DNA of 64,000 nt from Kribbella solani (lineage in GTDB: Bacteria; Actinomycetota; Actinomycetes; Propionibacteriales; Kribbellaceae). The position numbers were made by a program, and so were the translations under genes. This document shows, one piece after another, positions 1 to 10,200 of this stretch (its first letter is position 1; each line of letters opens with the position of its first letter). A model generated the notes under the pieces. The model was not told the DNA's origin and did not search any database. It was given only the letters and a program-made list of their open reading frames with translations. The stretch spans positions 2,666,001 to 2,730,000 of the forward strand of contig NZ_JACHNF010000001.1 in assembly GCF_014205295.1 (NCBI RefSeq), read 5' to 3'.

Positions 1-74
1 TCGCCGACACGATCCGGACCGGCAGCGTGCCGGAGCTCGGCAAACCGTTCCTCGCCAGCCGCTTCGGCCGCTGA
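1..74 (+). CDS. C-terminal fragment of an unidentified protein
   Basis: An open frame enters from the left edge and stops at TGA 72-74. The readable tail contains GKPFLASRFGR, too short to name a family. It precedes the cell-wall/kinase genes on the same strand. At the equivalent mycobacterial locus the neighbours include an isoprenyl diphosphate synthase and metF, but nothing in these 23 residues decides between them. Confidence 0.45.
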   Translation, partial: ADTIRTGSVPELGKPFLASRFGR

Positions 75-158
75 CTCACGGTTGCCATCGGCAACCGGAA
101 ACCTTGTGAACGACAACGGTGTAGTTCAGCCTTGAATTGTAAACATTGAGTTACAGGC

Positions 159-203
159 GTAACACTCACCCCATCCACCCCTGTTGTCACATCAGTAACA
201 GCA
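159..203 (+). promoter_or_regulatory. Possible MtrA-type direct-repeat box
   Basis: Three GT(A/C)ACA-type elements precede the transglycosylase gene: GTAACACTC at 159-167, then GTCACATCA at 186-194 directly followed by GTAACAGCA at 195-203. The first overlaps a small inverted repeat GTTAC-AGGC-GTAAC (150-163). The essential actinobacterial response regulator MtrA is reported to bind direct repeats resembling GTCACAGCG upstream of peptidoglycan hydrolase genes. Assignment to MtrA is inference from motif and downstream gene. Confidence 0.35.
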
Positions 204-242
204 CATACGGTCAGATGACGTTCACACGGGGAGTTGGATGCC

Positions 243-1196
243 ATGCGCAACGTCTTACGGGTCCTCAGCGGACTCGCCGTACCGGTTCTCGCCGCTGCCG
301 TGATCACCGCCGGCGCACCCGGATTCGGTGCCTACAAGGTCAAACAGGGTGACACCCTGAGCCACATCGCCGACCAGTACGGCACGTCCGTCCGCCGGCT
401 GGTGGCGCTGAACAACCTGCCGGGCAACGGCAACGCGATCTACGCCGGCGAGCTGCTGAAGGTGCCGACACCAGGAACCGCGGCCAAACCCGCCCGGCCC
501 GCGCAGCCGGCCAAGCGGTCCCAGCTCGGCCGGGTGACGTACGTCGTGAAGGCCGGCAACACGATCTCCGGCATCGCCAAGCGGTTCAAGTGCTCGCAGG
601 CCAATCTGCTCGCCGCCAACGGGCTGAAGCCGAGCGACCACATCTACATCGGCAAGCCACTGCAGGTCCCGGTGAAGATCCGGCCGAAGGCGCGCACCGA
701 CAACACCTTCGCGGGGCGTACGTACGCCGACCACGTGGTCGCCCAGGCGAACCGGAACCGGGCGATCCTGAAGAAGCGCAAGCTGCCGACCCGCTCGCAC
801 ATGCGGTCACTCATTGTCACCACCTCGAAGCGCTACGGCGTCGATCCGGAGCTCGCCCTCGCGGTCAGCTGGCAGGAGTCCGGCTGGAAGCAGCGGGTCG
901 TCTCCCCGGCGAACGCGGTGGGCGCGATGCAGGTGATCCCGTCGACCGGCAAGTTCGCGTCCCAGATCGTCGGCCGGGACCTGGACCTGCTGAAGCCGGC
1001 CGACAACGTCACCGCCGGAGTGGTCCTGCTCAGCCGCCTCACCGGCGCCGCCGAACTGGACATCGCGGTGGCCGGCTACTACCAGGGCCTCGGCGGCGTG
1101 AAGAAGAACGGGATGTACCCGGACACCAAGCTGTACGTCCAGAATGTCCTCCGCATCAAGGCCCAGCTGGAACGCGGGTGGGACCCGCTGCGGTGA
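243..1196 (+). CDS. Secreted LysM-containing lytic transglycosylase
   Basis: 317-aa exported peptidoglycan hydrolase. An N-terminal hydrophobic signal segment (residues 1-29) is followed by two LysM modules (about 30-75 and 99-143), each with a QGDTL- or AGNTI-like core, and a C-terminal SLT domain (about 185-300) with SWQESGW carrying the probable catalytic Glu212 and the [12 protein letters not shown] signature. LysM binds glycan and SLT cleaves the MurNAc-GlcNAc bond. ATG 243 is chosen because GGGGAG at 228-233 sits 9 nt upstream; an in-frame TTG at 234 abuts that Shine-Dalgarno and cannot use it. GTCACA-type repeats lie in the upstream region. The exact cleavage chemistry is inferred from the family. 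Confidence 0.88.
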   Translation: MRNVLRVLSGLAVPVLAAAVITAGAPGFGAYKVKQGDTLSHIADQYGTSVRRLVALNNLPGNGNAIYAGELLKVPTPGTAAKPARPAQPAKRSQLGRVTYVVKAGNTISGIAKRFKCSQANLLAANGLKPSDHIYIGKPLQVPVKIRPKARTDNTFAGRTYADHVVAQANRNRAILKKRKLPTRSHMRSLIVTTSKRYGVDPELALAVSWQESGWKQRVVSPANAVGAMQVIPSTGKFASQIVGRDLDLLKPADNVTAGVVLLSRLTGAAELDIAVAGYYQGLGGVKKNGMYPDTKLYVQNVLRIKAQLERGWDPLR

Positions 1197-1270
1197 GCCT
1201 GGCGCAAGCGGGCTGAGACGTTATCTACACTCTCTGAGCAGACGGTTTGGGGAGAGGCGGCTCACCGCAA

Positions 1271-3238
1271 GTGACGGACGACGTGGACACGCAGGTCAGC
1301 GACCGCCTCGTCGGGCGCGTGCTCGACGGTCGGTACCGCGTGGGCCCGCGCGTCGCCAAGGGCGGGATGGCCACCGTCTACCAGGCGCTGGACATGCGGC
1401 TGGACCGGACCGTAGCGGTCAAGGTGATGCACGACGGGCTCGGCGACGACGCGCAGTTCACCCGCCGGTTCGTGGCCGAGGCCCGGGCCGCCGCCCGCCT
1501 GTCGAACCCGAACGTGGTGGCGGTCTTCGACCAGGGCGACGACGGCGGCACGCTGTTCCTGGCAATGGAGTACGTGCCCGGCCGCACGCTGCGGGACGTC
1601 ATCCGAGAGGAGGCACCGCTCTCCCCCGCCCGCGCGCTGGACCTGCTGGCACCGGTGCTGTCCGCACTGTCGGCCGCCCACGACGCGGGCATCGTGCACC
1701 GCGACATCAAGCCAGAGAACGTACTGATCTCGACCAAGGGCGAGGTGAAGGTCGCCGACTTCGGTCTGGCCCGTGCGGTCAGTGCCAGCGGCAACACCGC
1801 CACCCAGGGCCTGCTGATGGGCACAGTGTCGTACCTGGCACCCGAACTGGTCACCGACGGCAGCGCCGACGCCCGCTCGGACGTGTACTCGGCGGGCATC
1901 CTGCTGTACGAGATGCTCACCGGCAACAAGCCGCACTCGGGTGACACCCCGATCCAGGTCGCGTACGCACACGTGCACGCCGACGTACCTGCACCGTCGC
2001 TGGAACAGCCGGCCATCCCGCCGTACGTCGATGCACTCGTGCAGCGCGCTACTGCACGCGACCGGGACCTACGGCCAACCGACGCGCGGGTGTTCAGCCG
2101 CCAGGTACACCGAGTGCGCAGTGCGCTCGACGAGGGACTACCGGATGACCCGGAGCTCACTGGCGATCTCACTGTGCCGATCCAGCAGATCCGGCAGGAC
2201 AGTGGGTACGACGACGGGTACACCCGCGGCGTCCCCACTGAACAAGGGCCTCTCCGCCACGACACGATCGTCGTACCGGTAGAGCAGGGTCGGCCGACCG
2301 GAGCACCGGCGACCGGTACACACCCACCGAAGCAGACAGCACCACCAGTACGCCGCAGGTCGCGTGGACCGATCGCACTGATCATCGTCCTCGCTGCGGC
2401 GATCGCCATCGGTACAGCAGCCTGGTACTACGGAATCCACCGCTACACGACCACACCGAACCTGGTGAACATGACAGCGGCCGTAGCCTCCGCTGACGCT
2501 GAGAAGGTCGGTCTGCACACCAATCTGGCCAACCAGGACTACTCCGAGGACGTGCCCGTCGGTGAGGTCATCCGGACCGACCCGGCGGCGGGTGACCGGA
2601 TCCGGAAGAACGGCGACATCGGACTGACCGTGTCGAAGGGGCCGGAGCGCTACCGCGTACCGCAGCTCGTCGGTCTGCAGCTCGATGCCGCGCAGCAGGC
2701 GCTGTCGCCGATCAAGCTGGTCACCGGCCAGATCAACGAGCAGTACAACGAGACCGTGCCGCAGGGCCGGGTGATCGCGATCAGCCCGAAGTTCAACACG
2801 GTCGTCAAGCCGGGTACCGCGGTGAACTTCGCCGTCAGCAAGGGCAAGCGGCCGATCGGCGTACCCGACTTCACCGGCAAGTCGTACCGGGACGCGAACA
2901 AGGCGCTGAAGAAGCTCGGCTTCGTCGTCAGTCGCAGTCAGCAGTACGACGACAAGGTCGCCGAGGGCGACGTGATCAGCCAGACCCCGAACAACGGCAA
3001 CCTGTTCGCCAAGGACAAGGTCTCGCTGGTGGTGTCGCTCGGCCCGCCGCTGGTCGCGGTACCGGACGTGAAGCGAAAGACCACCGCGGACGCACAGAAG
3101 ACCCTCGGCGACGCCGGTTTCCAGGTCCGGGTCCAGAAGGCCTCGTTCAACCTCGGCCTGAACATCGTCGCCGCCCAGAGCCCCGGCGCCGGCCAAAAGG
3201 TGAAGCCCGGCACGACGATCGTGATCACCGTTCTTTAG
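1271..3238 (+). CDS. PASTA-domain serine/threonine protein kinase
   Basis: 655-aa transmembrane eukaryotic-type kinase. The cytosolic kinase domain (about 20-285) has a glycine loop AKGGMATVY, Lys51 in VAVKV, catalytic HRDIKPEN (Asp145) and DFG (Asp163). A charged linker leads to one membrane helix (about 367-388) and four extracellular PASTA repeats (about 394-655), which in the PknB/PrkC family sense peptidoglycan fragments. The position resembles pknL in mycobacteria (pknL near aroG), but PknL lacks PASTA repeats, so domain architecture is PknB-like. GTG 1271 is preferred: GGGGAGAGG lies upstream, though the spacing of about 13 nt is long; a TTG at 1247 is in frame but precedes the ribosome site. 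It follows the wall hydrolase by 74 nt, fitting cell-wall growth control. Confidence 0.9.
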   Translation: MTDDVDTQVSDRLVGRVLDGRYRVGPRVAKGGMATVYQALDMRLDRTVAVKVMHDGLGDDAQFTRRFVAEARAAARLSNPNVVAVFDQGDDGGTLFLAMEYVPGRTLRDVIREEAPLSPARALDLLAPVLSALSAAHDAGIVHRDIKPENVLISTKGEVKVADFGLARAVSASGNTATQGLLMGTVSYLAPELVTDGSADARSDVYSAGILLYEMLTGNKPHSGDTPIQVAYAHVHADVPAPSLEQPAIPPYVDALVQRATARDRDLRPTDARVFSRQVHRVRSALDEGLPDDPELTGDLTVPIQQIRQDSGYDDGYTRGVPTEQGPLRHDTIVVPVEQGRPTGAPATGTHPPKQTAPPVRRRSRGPIALIIVLAAAIAIGTAAWYYGIHRYTTTPNLVNMTAAVASADAEKVGLHTNLANQDYSEDVPVGEVIRTDPAAGDRIRKNGDIGLTVSKGPERYRVPQLVGLQLDAAQQALSPIKLVTGQINEQYNETVPQGRVIAISPKFNTVVKPGTAVNFAVSKGKRPIGVPDFTGKSYRDANKALKKLGFVVSRSQQYDDKVAEGDVISQTPNNGNLFAKDKVSLVVSLGPPLVAVPDVKRKTTADAQKTLGDAGFQVRVQKASFNLGLNIVAAQSPGAGQKVKPGTTIVITVL

Positions 3239-3253
3239 GTCTCGTTTTGCCTT

Positions 3254-4165
3254 GTGTTCAAGGCGTCTGATGGGATGTCCGGCGTGAACCACCCGCGGAT
3301 CGCCGTCGTCGCCCTGCTGTCGGTCGCGGCCGCGTGGGGTTCGACGTTCTTCCTGACCAAGGACCTGCTCACCAGGATGGACGTCGCCGACTACCTGGCG
3401 TTGCGGTTCCTGATCGCGTCGGTCGCGCTGATCCTCGTCCATCCACCCGCGATCGCCCGGCTGAGCCGCCTGGACCGTGGCCGCGCGGTGGTGCTCGGCA
3501 TCACCTACGGTGTCGCGCAGCTGGTCCAGACCGAAGGTCTGCGGCACACCTCGGCGAGCGTCTCCGGCTTCATCACCGGCATGTACGTCGTCCTCACCCC
3601 GCTGCTCGCCGCGGTCATCCTGCGGCACAAGATCGGCCGCTGGGCCTGGCTGGCTGTGATCCTCGCCACGACCGGCCTCGGCGTTCTGTCGCTCCAGGGC
3701 CTGAGCCTCGGCACCGGTGAGCTGCTCACGCTCGCCTCCGCCGGCCTGTACGCGCTGCACATCATCGGCCTGGGCGCCTGGTCCACGTCCCGGAACGCGT
3801 TCGGCCTGTCGGCGCTGCAGATGATCGTGATCACCTGCGTCTGCGCGATCGGCGCGCTGCCGGGCGGGTTCTCGGTGCCGAGCAACGGCCGCGACTGGGT
3901 CAGCGTCGTGTACATGGCGCTGATCGCCGGGGCGCTCGCCCTGATCGTCCAGACCTGGGCCCAGGCACACCTGACGCCGACCCGCGCGGCGATCGCGATG
4001 ACAATGGAGCCGGTGTTCGCGTCGACGTTCGCCGTGCTGTTCGGATCGGACAGTCTGACCTGGCGGATGCTGGTCGGCGGCGCGCTGGTGGTGTCGGCGA
4101 TGTACCTGGTCGAGCTGGCGCCACGGCGTAAGTTCGAAGCCGAAGTGCAGCACCTGGCGCAGTAG
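3254..4165 (+). CDS. EamA/DMT family transporter
   Basis: About 300-aa integral membrane protein with roughly ten hydrophobic helices in two EamA halves, the drug/metabolite transporter fold. The first half contains the usual AAAWGSTFF and YGVAQLVQTEGLRHTSAS stretches, the second EPVFASTFAVLFG. The substrate cannot be told from sequence; members export amino acids, nucleobases or drugs. The start is uncertain: GTG 3254, ATG 3275 and GTG 3284 are all in frame and none has a convincing ribosome site. The gene follows the kinase by 15 nt and is followed at once by the glucoamylase-like gene, whose Shine-Dalgarno overlaps this stop codon, so co-transcription is likely. Confidence 0.8.
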   Translation: MFKASDGMSGVNHPRIAVVALLSVAAAWGSTFFLTKDLLTRMDVADYLALRFLIASVALILVHPPAIARLSRLDRGRAVVLGITYGVAQLVQTEGLRHTSASVSGFITGMYVVLTPLLAAVILRHKIGRWAWLAVILATTGLGVLSLQGLSLGTGELLTLASAGLYALHIIGLGAWSTSRNAFGLSALQMIVITCVCAIGALPGGFSVPSNGRDWVSVVYMALIAGALALIVQTWAQAHLTPTRAAIAMTMEPVFASTFAVLFGSDSLTWRMLVGGALVVSAMYLVELAPRRKFEAEVQHLAQ

Positions 4166-4174
4166 GAGGATCCG

Positions 4175-5389
4175 ATGCGGGACGACACCCGGCGGCGCGA
4201 CCGGTGGTACCCGCCGGTCGTGATCGCCGTCCTGCTCGCGATCATGGCCGTCGGCACGATCAACAACCTGGTCCGCAACCCGCAACCCCGGTTGGTCGCG
4301 GACGGCATCCCCGGCGTGGTGGCAAGCCGCGCGGAGTCGTCACTCAGCAGCAGCGACCTCAAGTACGCCGACCTGTACCAGCACGCGCTGGCCGACCTGG
4401 ACGGGCTGACTCTGCCGAACGGCGCCACTCTGGCCGGCTGGAACGGCCCGTGGCGGTACGTGTGGCCACGAGACGCCTCGTTCGTAGCGGTCGCCCGTTG
4501 CGCGATCGGCCAGTACGACGAGGCGCTGCACGTGCTGTCCTTCCTGGACAGCGTCCGGCCGACCAGTGGGCGCTGGGAGGCGCGCTACACGGAGACCGGC
4601 GGCCGGGTCAACGACGGACGTCCCAAACAGCTGGACGGCTCTGGCTGGGTGCTGTGGGCCACCTGGTTCTGCCACGCGGGCGGCAAGTACTGGGACCTGG
4701 TACGCGAGTCTGCTGATCAGATAGTCGACGAGCTCGGGCCGAACGGCCTGCCTGGTGCATCGTCGGACTACTGGGAGCGCCCAGAGACACAGGTGACGCT
4801 GGGTACGGTCGCACCGCTGCTGACTGGTCTACGAGCAGCCGTCCGCATCGCTACTGACCAGCAGCATCCCGCAGAGGCTGCACGTTGGCGGACTGCGGCG
4901 GAGACCTTGTCGAAAGCAACAGATCGAGTTTTCGGACCGGACTACCCAAGGACGCCACCAGTAGCGACCAGCTTCGTCGCACCGGGTGTCGAGCCGATCG
5001 GGCTGAACGGTGGCGCGGACGCGATCGTCACGGTCCTCGGCCCACCATTCGCTCCGGCTCGTCCGGTTGTCACGACGGCGATTGACGACGCCCATGCCGT
5101 ACTGACCCAACCGAACGGCGGTGTGACGCCAGGCGAGGTGTGGCGGGCGGACGGGGTGTCGTGGACTCCGCAGACCGCGTTGTTCGCGCTCAGCGCCGCG
5201 GCACGTGGTGACCGCGCCACAGCGGACAAGCTGTTGTCATGGCTCGACGAGCACCGGACGAGCACCGGTGCGCTGCCAGAGAAGGTCAACCGGGACCTGG
5301 AGCCGGCCGGCGAGGCACCACTTGCGTGGACCGCCGCGCTGGTCGTCCTCGCCGACTCGGCCCTACAGAACCCGCTGCCTATCCCCTAG
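4175..5389 (+). CDS. Membrane-anchored GH15-like glycosidase (glucoamylase/trehalase family)
   Basis: 404 aa. A single N-terminal hydrophobic helix (about 13-31) suggests an exported, membrane-tethered enzyme. The rest matches the (alpha/alpha)6 barrel of glycoside hydrolase family 15: WPRD at 97-100 (substrate-binding Arg-Asp), a GSGWVLWATW helix, YWERPE with Glu201 as candidate general acid, and GALPEKVN near the C terminus with the candidate general base. It lacks the N-terminal beta-sandwich of longer family members. AGGAGG at 4164-4169 overlaps the previous stop and lies 5 nt before ATG, supporting coupling to the transporter. Substrate (maltodextrin, trehalose or other glucoside) is not determinable here. 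Confidence 0.75.
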   Translation: MRDDTRRRDRWYPPVVIAVLLAIMAVGTINNLVRNPQPRLVADGIPGVVASRAESSLSSSDLKYADLYQHALADLDGLTLPNGATLAGWNGPWRYVWPRDASFVAVARCAIGQYDEALHVLSFLDSVRPTSGRWEARYTETGGRVNDGRPKQLDGSGWVLWATWFCHAGGKYWDLVRESADQIVDELGPNGLPGASSDYWERPETQVTLGTVAPLLTGLRAAVRIATDQQHPAEAARWRTAAETLSKATDRVFGPDYPRTPPVATSFVAPGVEPIGLNGGADAIVTVLGPPFAPARPVVTTAIDDAHAVLTQPNGGVTPGEVWRADGVSWTPQTALFALSAAARGDRATADKLLSWLDEHRTSTGALPEKVNRDLEPAGEAPLAWTAALVVLADSALQNPLPIP

Positions 5390-6460
5390 TCAGCAGATCT
5401 CCATTACGTCATGCACCGGCGCCTCCGGACGAGCCGTACTCGTCTTACTGGAGTAGAAGAACGCTGTTGAAGCGATGTCGTCCTGAAGGGGTAGATAGCG
5501 ACCACCAGAGCGCCAGCCCAGTGCCTGTACGTCCACGCGCAGCTTCTCCTTGAACCGGATCGGGTCTGGGAGGTGGAAGCGGTACATGCCGAACCGCTGC
5601 TGGCTCTGGTACTGCCCGTCCGGCCGGATCACCTGCGGCATACCCAAGTACGGCGTGCTGAACTCGGTGTAGCCGCCCAAGTGGGGTACGTCGAAGTTCC
5701 ACGCGCCGCCGAAGTAATCCTCGGTGCCAGTACCGCAGATGCTCGGGAACTCGTCGTCACTGTCCACGTAGAACTTGACCTCGCCCTCACCCCACCAACC
5801 GGAGCTGTTCACGCCCCACGCGATGTACGTGCCGACGTAGTGCCCTGGCCCCTCTACTCCGTCGAGCAGAGTGTGCACAGTGGCCGACTGGAGCGGGTTG
5901 CTCCGCCGCCATTGCGCGTGCAAGTACGCCGACTTGTCCGGTACCGCACCGAGCCAGTAGTCGACCTGGAAGTACACGATCACCGGCTCGTCGTGGGTGT
6001 TCTCGATGGTCAGCTGTGCTTGCGACTGGAACGGCATCTCCCAGTAGCAGTTGAAACCGCCGTTCGGGTTCACCGCGACCGGCAGCGAGTTCACCTGCGC
6101 GAACCGGCCCCAGCCGGAGCAGAAGAAGTCACCCACCGGTGTCTCGATCGCCGGCGCCGCGTCGCCGTCCCAGTACCCGCGGAACACCAGCCGCCGCCAG
6201 TGGTCGACGTGGGTGGTCAGCCAGATGTGCGTGATGCAGCCGGACCCGGCGATGTCGGCGAGCGTCGCGGTCTCGCCCGGACCGATCTCGATCGACGGCG
6301 AGACCTTCCAGCCCGGGCCGAGGTCCCGGGCCGCGTGCGCGCCGGTCCCCTCGGTCCGCCGCCCACCCTGACCGGGCTCGCCGGTCGGGTTCTCCGCACT
6401 GATGGAGCGCGACTCGACGTCGGCGAGCGCACTGATGCCGGTCAGATTCCCAAGAGTCAT
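5390..6460 (-). CDS. GH172 / DUF2961 family glycoside hydrolase
   Basis: 356-aa beta-sandwich protein of the DUF2961 family, now CAZy GH172, whose characterised members act on alpha-fructofuranosyl or D-arabinofuranosyl linkages and form trimers. Diagnostic stretches include ESRSISAENPTGEPGQGG, GSGCITHIWLT, FRGYWDGDAAPAIETPVGDF and CGTGTEDYFGGAWNF, which hold the acidic active-site residues of the family. No signal peptide is visible, so it may be cytosolic. ATG 6460 begins just before the conserved N-terminus; the frame stays open to 6544 but the extra 28 residues are not family-like. It ends one base from the convergent GH15-like gene. A mycolata-type arabinan need not be present; fructan or other substrates are possible. 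Confidence 0.8.
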   Translation of the reverse strand: MTLGNLTGISALADVESRSISAENPTGEPGQGGRRTEGTGAHAARDLGPGWKVSPSIEIGPGETATLADIAGSGCITHIWLTTHVDHWRRLVFRGYWDGDAAPAIETPVGDFFCSGWGRFAQVNSLPVAVNPNGGFNCYWEMPFQSQAQLTIENTHDEPVIVYFQVDYWLGAVPDKSAYLHAQWRRSNPLQSATVHTLLDGVEGPGHYVGTYIAWGVNSSGWWGEGEVKFYVDSDDEFPSICGTGTEDYFGGAWNFDVPHLGGYTEFSTPYLGMPQVIRPDGQYQSQQRFGMYRFHLPDPIRFKEKLRVDVQALGWRSGGRYLPLQDDIASTAFFYSSKTSTARPEAPVHDVMEIC

Positions 6461-6593
6461 ACCGGGACCATAAGACGGACCGGGTCCGGCAAGAAATCGA
6501 TTGCCCAGCAACTGGGACCGGGCTGACGTATCGAACTGGACCACTGCCCGTCGTTCGGTACGCCATCAGGGGAGGTGGTACGCGGGTGTGGCT

Positions 6594-7118
6594 TCAGCAG
6601 GCGGTGACTTTGGCGTTCAGGCCGGTGAAGGAGACGCAGGCCCACGGGCGGCCCTGGTCGTGCTTGGCGCGGACGATCAGCGGGTACGCGGTCGCGCCTC
6701 GTACCTCCGGGCTCTTCTCGGTCGGGAGCGACCCGACAGCTCCCCCACGCGCCTCAGCCGCTGCCTTCACCTGGTCCACCGTGACGCCGCGCGCGGCCGC
6801 CTTCTCTGCCGCGCTCTTCGCGTCAGTGGCGACCTGCAGCGCGAACTGGATCTCCGGCGGCTTCGACCAGTTCGTCTGCGTCAGCGGAATGACCAGCCCG
6901 AACATCGCCAGCCCGACAAGTGTCACGATCTGCCGAAGCCGGCGCGTCTGATCGCTCAGCAGCAGCGCCGCACAGCACAGTGCGAGTACTGCCGTCGCCC
7001 CGCGCAGTACCCAGTGCCGGTCGAGCCGACTGTCCACCGCGAGGCCGGCCCCGACAGCGATCACCAGACAGAGCACGGCCGCACCGAGCGCCCGCGCCCG
7101 TGGAGACAGAGATTGCAT
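6594..7118 (-). CDS. Small membrane protein of unknown function
   Basis: 174 aa if started at ATG 7118. Three hydrophobic helices (about residues 10-30, 35-55 and 63-85) are followed by a soluble Ala/Lys-rich region of about 90 residues with DAKSAAEKAAARGVTVDQVK and a terminal PWACVSFTGL segment. I do not recognise the family. The frame is open upstream to 7217, but that extension is not hydrophobic and runs into the divergent promoter region. No strong ribosome site is seen. It lies between the GH172 gene and the divergent propeller/amidohydrolase gene. Confidence 0.6.
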   Translation of the reverse strand: MQSLSPRARALGAAVLCLVIAVGAGLAVDSRLDRHWVLRGATAVLALCCAALLLSDQTRRLRQIVTLVGLAMFGLVIPLTQTNWSKPPEIQFALQVATDAKSAAEKAAARGVTVDQVKAAAEARGGAVGSLPTEKSPEVRGATAYPLIVRAKHDQGRPWACVSFTGLNAKVTAC

Positions 7119-7258
7119 GCCGCAGACGATAGACGCCCACCGTTCGGCGCACGGTAGCGGCCGTTGGGCGCGGCGTACGCCGGTCAGGATCGTGCTACCC
7201 GAACGCTCCTGGCACATTCAGCCACATCCCACCGCCCCCGAGGGACTGGAGCCACACC

Positions 7259-10200
7259 GTGACCGACGACATGACCACTAGCCCAGCCGATCAGAACAAC
7301 CCGACCGACCAGGTGAACGACCAGCCGGGCGACCGCGAGGCTGACGGGATTGAGCGGCCCGGCTCGTGGAGCATTTCGCGGCGGCGGGCACTACAGCTTT
7401 CCGGTGGGATCGCGGCCGTCGGGGCCGTCAGCGCCGTCGAACTGCCGGCAGCGGCCACTGAAACCACGCCGGACAAGTTGGGCCAGTCCGGCGCCACTGA
7501 AACCCGCGAGAACCAGGCGGTACTCCGGGAAGGCACCAACTTCATGGTGTCGGTCTCCCCGGACGGGAACTGGCTCGCGCTCGACCTGGTGACCGCGATC
7601 TGGGTACTACCGTCCGCCGGCGGCACGGCCCGCCGCCTCACCGACGACCTGCAGGACGCGACCCGCCCACGCTGGTCGCCGGACGGGCGGTCGATCGTCT
7701 TCCAGTCGTACCGCGACGGCAACTTCCACTTGTGGACAATCCGACCAGATGGCAGCGGCCTGCGGCAGTTGACGAACGGACGGTACGACCACCGCGAGCC
7801 ACACGTCGCACCGGACGGACGGTCGATTGTCTTCTCGTCCGACCGCGGCGGGAACGGCAGCTACGGCATCCACCGCCTCGACCTCGCGACCGGCACCATC
7901 ACCAAACTCACCGACGACACCAGCGAAGAGGCCGAGCCAACCATCTCCCCGGACGGCCGGAAGATCGCCTTCACCGTCGACACGAGCTCGATCGTCGAGC
8001 TGGACCTCACGTCCGGCGCCCGCAGCACGCTGGTCGCCGCCAAGACGGGCATCACCGTCTTCGGCCCGTCCTACTCCCCGGCCGGCAAACTCGCGTACGT
8101 CCGCCTGACCGGACCGGCCTGCGCACTGATTGTTGACAATCAACAATTGACATCCGACCAGGACGTCTTCGCCGTACCCCCGTCCTGGTCGTCCACAACC
8201 GACCTCTACTACACCGCCGACGGCACCATCCGCCACCATCACACCGGCACCGCAAGCACCGGTCAGCGGATTGTCGACGGCCGGAGTGCCAGTGGGCAGA
8301 TTGCCGACGAACGGATTGTCGACGAACGGGGCGCCGGTGGGGAGCACGCCGTCGTGCCGTTTGCGGCGGTGGTGCCGGTGACGCGGAAGCGGCCTCGGGC
8401 CAAGAGTCCGGATCTCGAGTCGACCGCGAAGCGGCCGGTCCATGGGATCGCGAGTCCGACCTCGTCGCCGGACGGTCGCCTGCTCGCCTTCCGGGCGCTG
8501 AACGCGATCTGGCTCGCCACGAGCGACGGCCGGACCACTCCACGCAAACTAGTTGCCGACGGCTACTTCAACTCCGACCCGGACTTCTCCCCCGACGGCA
8601 AGACCTTGCTGTACGCAAGCGACCGCGACGGCACCGCCGACCTCTGGCTGCACGACCTTTCGACCGGCAAGAACACCAAGCTCTCCGGCCTCCCCGGCGC
8701 CCAGACCGCCCCGCGTTTCGCGCCGGACGGCAAGCGAATCGCGTACCAGGACCAGGACGGCGTCGCCTGGATCCTCGACCTCGGCTCCGGCCAGGTCCGT
8801 CAAGTCACGCCGACGCTGTTCCAACCCGGCCGAGTCAGCTGGTCGCGCGACGGCAAGACCCTCGTCCTAGCGGCGGTCAAACCGTTCTCGAAGCGCTTCC
8901 GCGAAGGCACCAGCCAGCTCCTGTACGTCGACGTGGCGACCGCCGCGCTCGAGTACGTCGAGCCGATGCCATTCCGTTCACTCGCCACTCGCGGCGACGA
9001 CGGCCCGGTGTTCTCCCCGGACGGCAAGCAGCTCGCGTTCGTCGTCGAGAGCCTGCTGTACGTCGTACCCGTCGATGCCCGCGGCCGCTTCACCGCCGAA
9101 CCGCGCGCGATCACCAAGGAGGTCACGGACTCCCCCGTCTGGCAGGACAACCGCACCCTGCTCTACCTCCACAACGGAACGTTGCGCAGGACAACAATCA
9201 CCGGCGGCCGGCCCGCAACCGTCAAACTCGACCTCTGGTACCGGCGCGCGACGATCAAGCAGCACGTCACGATTCACGCCGGCGCACTCTGGGACGGCCG
9301 CGCCAGCACGCTTCGCCGCGACGTCGACATCGTCCTCGACGGCGCGCGGATCGCCGCCGTACGCGACCACGACGGCCGTCGCGGCAGCAAAACCGGCAGC
9401 ACGGCCGGGAGTACATCCGGCAGTACGGCTGACATCGACGCGTCGAAGCTGACCGTGATGCCGGGCCTGATCGACGCCCACAACCATTGGCATCTGCGCG
9501 GCCGTGCCTGGGGCGCGCGCCAGGGCAACCTCTGGCTGGCGTACGGAATCACGTCGACGCGATCACCCGGCGACCCGGTATACCAAATGCAGGAGACCCG
9601 CGAAGCGCTGGCCGGCGGATCATTGCGGGGACCGCGCTACTTCGCCACCGGCGAGGCGATCGACGGATCCCGCGTGTACTACAACTTCATGCGCCCGACC
9701 CTGTCCGTACAGCAACTCGCGCTCGAACTCGATCGCGTCGAAGGACTCGCGTACGACCTGGTGAAAACGTACGTTCGGCTGCCGATCGAGTACCAGCGGC
9801 GCGCGATCGCGTACGTCCATCGGCTCGGGCTCCAACTGTCGTCGCACTACCTTTACCCCGCCGAGCATCTCGGCATGGACGGCATGGAGCACACCGGCGC
9901 GACGAATCGGCTCGGGTACTCGCACACGGTCAGCCGACTGGGACGCGCGTACGCGGATGTGATCACGCTCTTCACCCAGGCCGGGCTGTCCGTGACGCCG
10001 ACGTTGTTCAACTCGACGATGGCGCATGTCGACGATCCGAGTCTGCTGACGGACCGCCGGACGACCACGCTCTATCCGTCCTGGGAGTACGACTACCTGA
10101 TCGGCGAGGTCGAGACCGCGAAAGGACCGGCCGGCGTCACCACCCGCGAACTCCTCCGCGGCAACGTCGACATGGTCCTCCGCATCCACCGCGGCGGCGG

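Noticed and set aside
2138..4285. A 715-codon open frame on the minus strand across the kinase and transporter genes
   Set aside because: It is antisense to two clear genes, rich in Arg/Asp/Gln/Val as expected for a shadow frame in GC-rich DNA, and has no domain.
8129..8147. AT-rich palindrome ATTGTTGA-CAA-TCAACAAT as an operator
   Set aside because: It is inside the coding region of the propeller/amidohydrolase gene, encodes part of it, and no promoter is close.
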